NCBI GenBank assembly: GCA_022013615.1
Contig: JAKLQB010000682.1
Span: forward strand, 1-6,313
Source of the DNA: Desulfobacterales bacterium
Lineage (GTDB): Bacteria > Desulfobacterota > DSM-4660 > Desulfatiglandales > Desulfatiglandaceae
Direction of reading: 5' to 3'
Length of the DNA: 6,313 nucleotides
Part shown: one piece after another, positions 5,859 through 6,313 of the stretch
How the letters are laid out: the number at the start of each line of letters is the position of its first letter
Numbering within the stretch: position 1 is the first letter of the stretch
Translations under genes and position numbers: made by a program
The notes under the pieces: generated by a model
The model's input: only the letters and a program-made list of their open reading frames with translations
Told to the model about the DNA's origin: nothing
Database searches by the model: none

Positions 5859-6313
5859 ATGAAAGATACTCTTGCCTTTATCATGGCCGGCGGCAGGGGT
5901 AAGAGGCTCATGCCGCTTACCAAAGATAGAACCAAGCCAGCCGTACCATTCGGCGGCATCTACCGACTAATTGACTTCACTCTAAGCAACTGTGTGAATT
6001 CGTTGATCTACAAGATCATCGTCCTGCCTCAATACAAATCCCAGTCTTTGGTCGATCACTTAGATGCTGGCTGGCGCATCTTCAGCCAGAAAATCGGTCA
6101 CTTCTTAAAGGTTGTGCCACCACAGCAGCGAATCGGTCTGGATTGGTACCGGGGCACCGCCGATTCCATCCGCCAGAACCTTTATCTGATCGAACGGTAC
6201 AAACCGAGCTATGTGCTGATTCTTTCAGGCGACCATATCTACAAAATGGACTACCGTCTTTTCCTTAATTACCATGAGGAAAAAGCGGCCGATATTACCA
6301 TTTCTCTCTTGGA
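5859..6313 (+). CDS. glgC: Glucose-1-phosphate adenylyltransferase, N-terminal part (runs off the right edge)
   Basis: GlgC makes ADP-glucose and pyrophosphate from glucose-1-phosphate and ATP, the committed and usually allosterically controlled step of bacterial glycogen synthesis. The open frame gives 151 complete codons out of a usual 400-430. It shows the nucleotidyltransferase signature GGRGKRLMPLT (11-21), KPAVPFGGIYRLIDF (26-40) with the conserved Lys and GG, LSNCVNS (42-48), DWYRGTADSIRQN (95-107), and the metal/nucleotide loop SGDHIYKMDY (123-132). Ser103 stands where many homologues have Ala in GTADA, a mild change. I chose the ATG at 5859 because AAGGGG (5845-5850) lies 8 nt upstream. 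An ATG at 5851 stops after three codons. It is transcribed divergently from the other genes and has its own predicted promoter at 5707-5735. Confidence 0.97.
   Translation, partial: MKDTLAFIMAGGRGKRLMPLTKDRTKPAVPFGGIYRLIDFTLSNCVNSLIYKIIVLPQYKSQSLVDHLDAGWRIFSQKIGHFLKVVPPQQRIGLDWYRGTADSIRQNLYLIERYKPSYVLILSGDHIYKMDYRLFLNYHEEKAADITISLL

Overview
The window is a bacterial glycogen/ADP-glucose locus that also carries genes for a glyceric-acid glycoside pathway. Gene content and protein style (a type-2 GlgB, a long GpgS-like enzyme, strong AAGGAGG ribosome sites, moderate GC) suggest a Desulfobacterota (deltaproteobacterial) genome. That assignment is an inference from family resemblance; no rRNA or other marker gene is present.

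Layout. Five genes lie on the minus strand, reading from right to left. They are a HAD-IIA (NagD-type) phosphatase (5550-4768), a GT-A glycosyltransferase resembling mannosylglycerate synthase (4545-3283), a GT81-like glucosyl-3-phosphoglycerate synthase (2851-1589), a drastically shortened glycogen synthase glgA (1538-876), and the N-terminal 267 codons of the branching enzyme glgB (802 to the left edge). On the plus strand, glgC (ADP-glucose pyrophosphorylase) starts at 5859 and runs off the right edge. A 308-bp divergent control region separates glgC from the minus-strand genes. It holds a good sigma70-type promoter for glgC, a weaker opposing promoter, and a 7-bp inverted repeat between them.

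How the genes fit together. GlgC makes ADP-glucose, GlgA would extend the alpha-1,4 chain, and GlgB would branch it. The GpgS-like enzyme would join glucose from an NDP-glucose donor to 3-phosphoglycerate. The HAD protein could remove the phosphate, and the second glycosyltransferase could add or transfer another sugar. This would give glucosylglycerate or a mannosyl-glucosylglycerate-like compatible solute. Another possibility is a glucosylglycerate primer for a polysaccharide, as in mycobacteria, where gpgS lies near a divergent glgM/glgC pair.

The most striking anomaly is GlgA. Its first ~39 residues are normal and its last ~180 are normal, but roughly 265 residues between them are missing in frame, which should leave it unable to make glycogen. 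Two gene-free gaps each contain a palindromic, possibly REP/MITE-like element: a perfect 15-bp inverted repeat at 4588-4640 and a longer imperfect one at 2961-3057.
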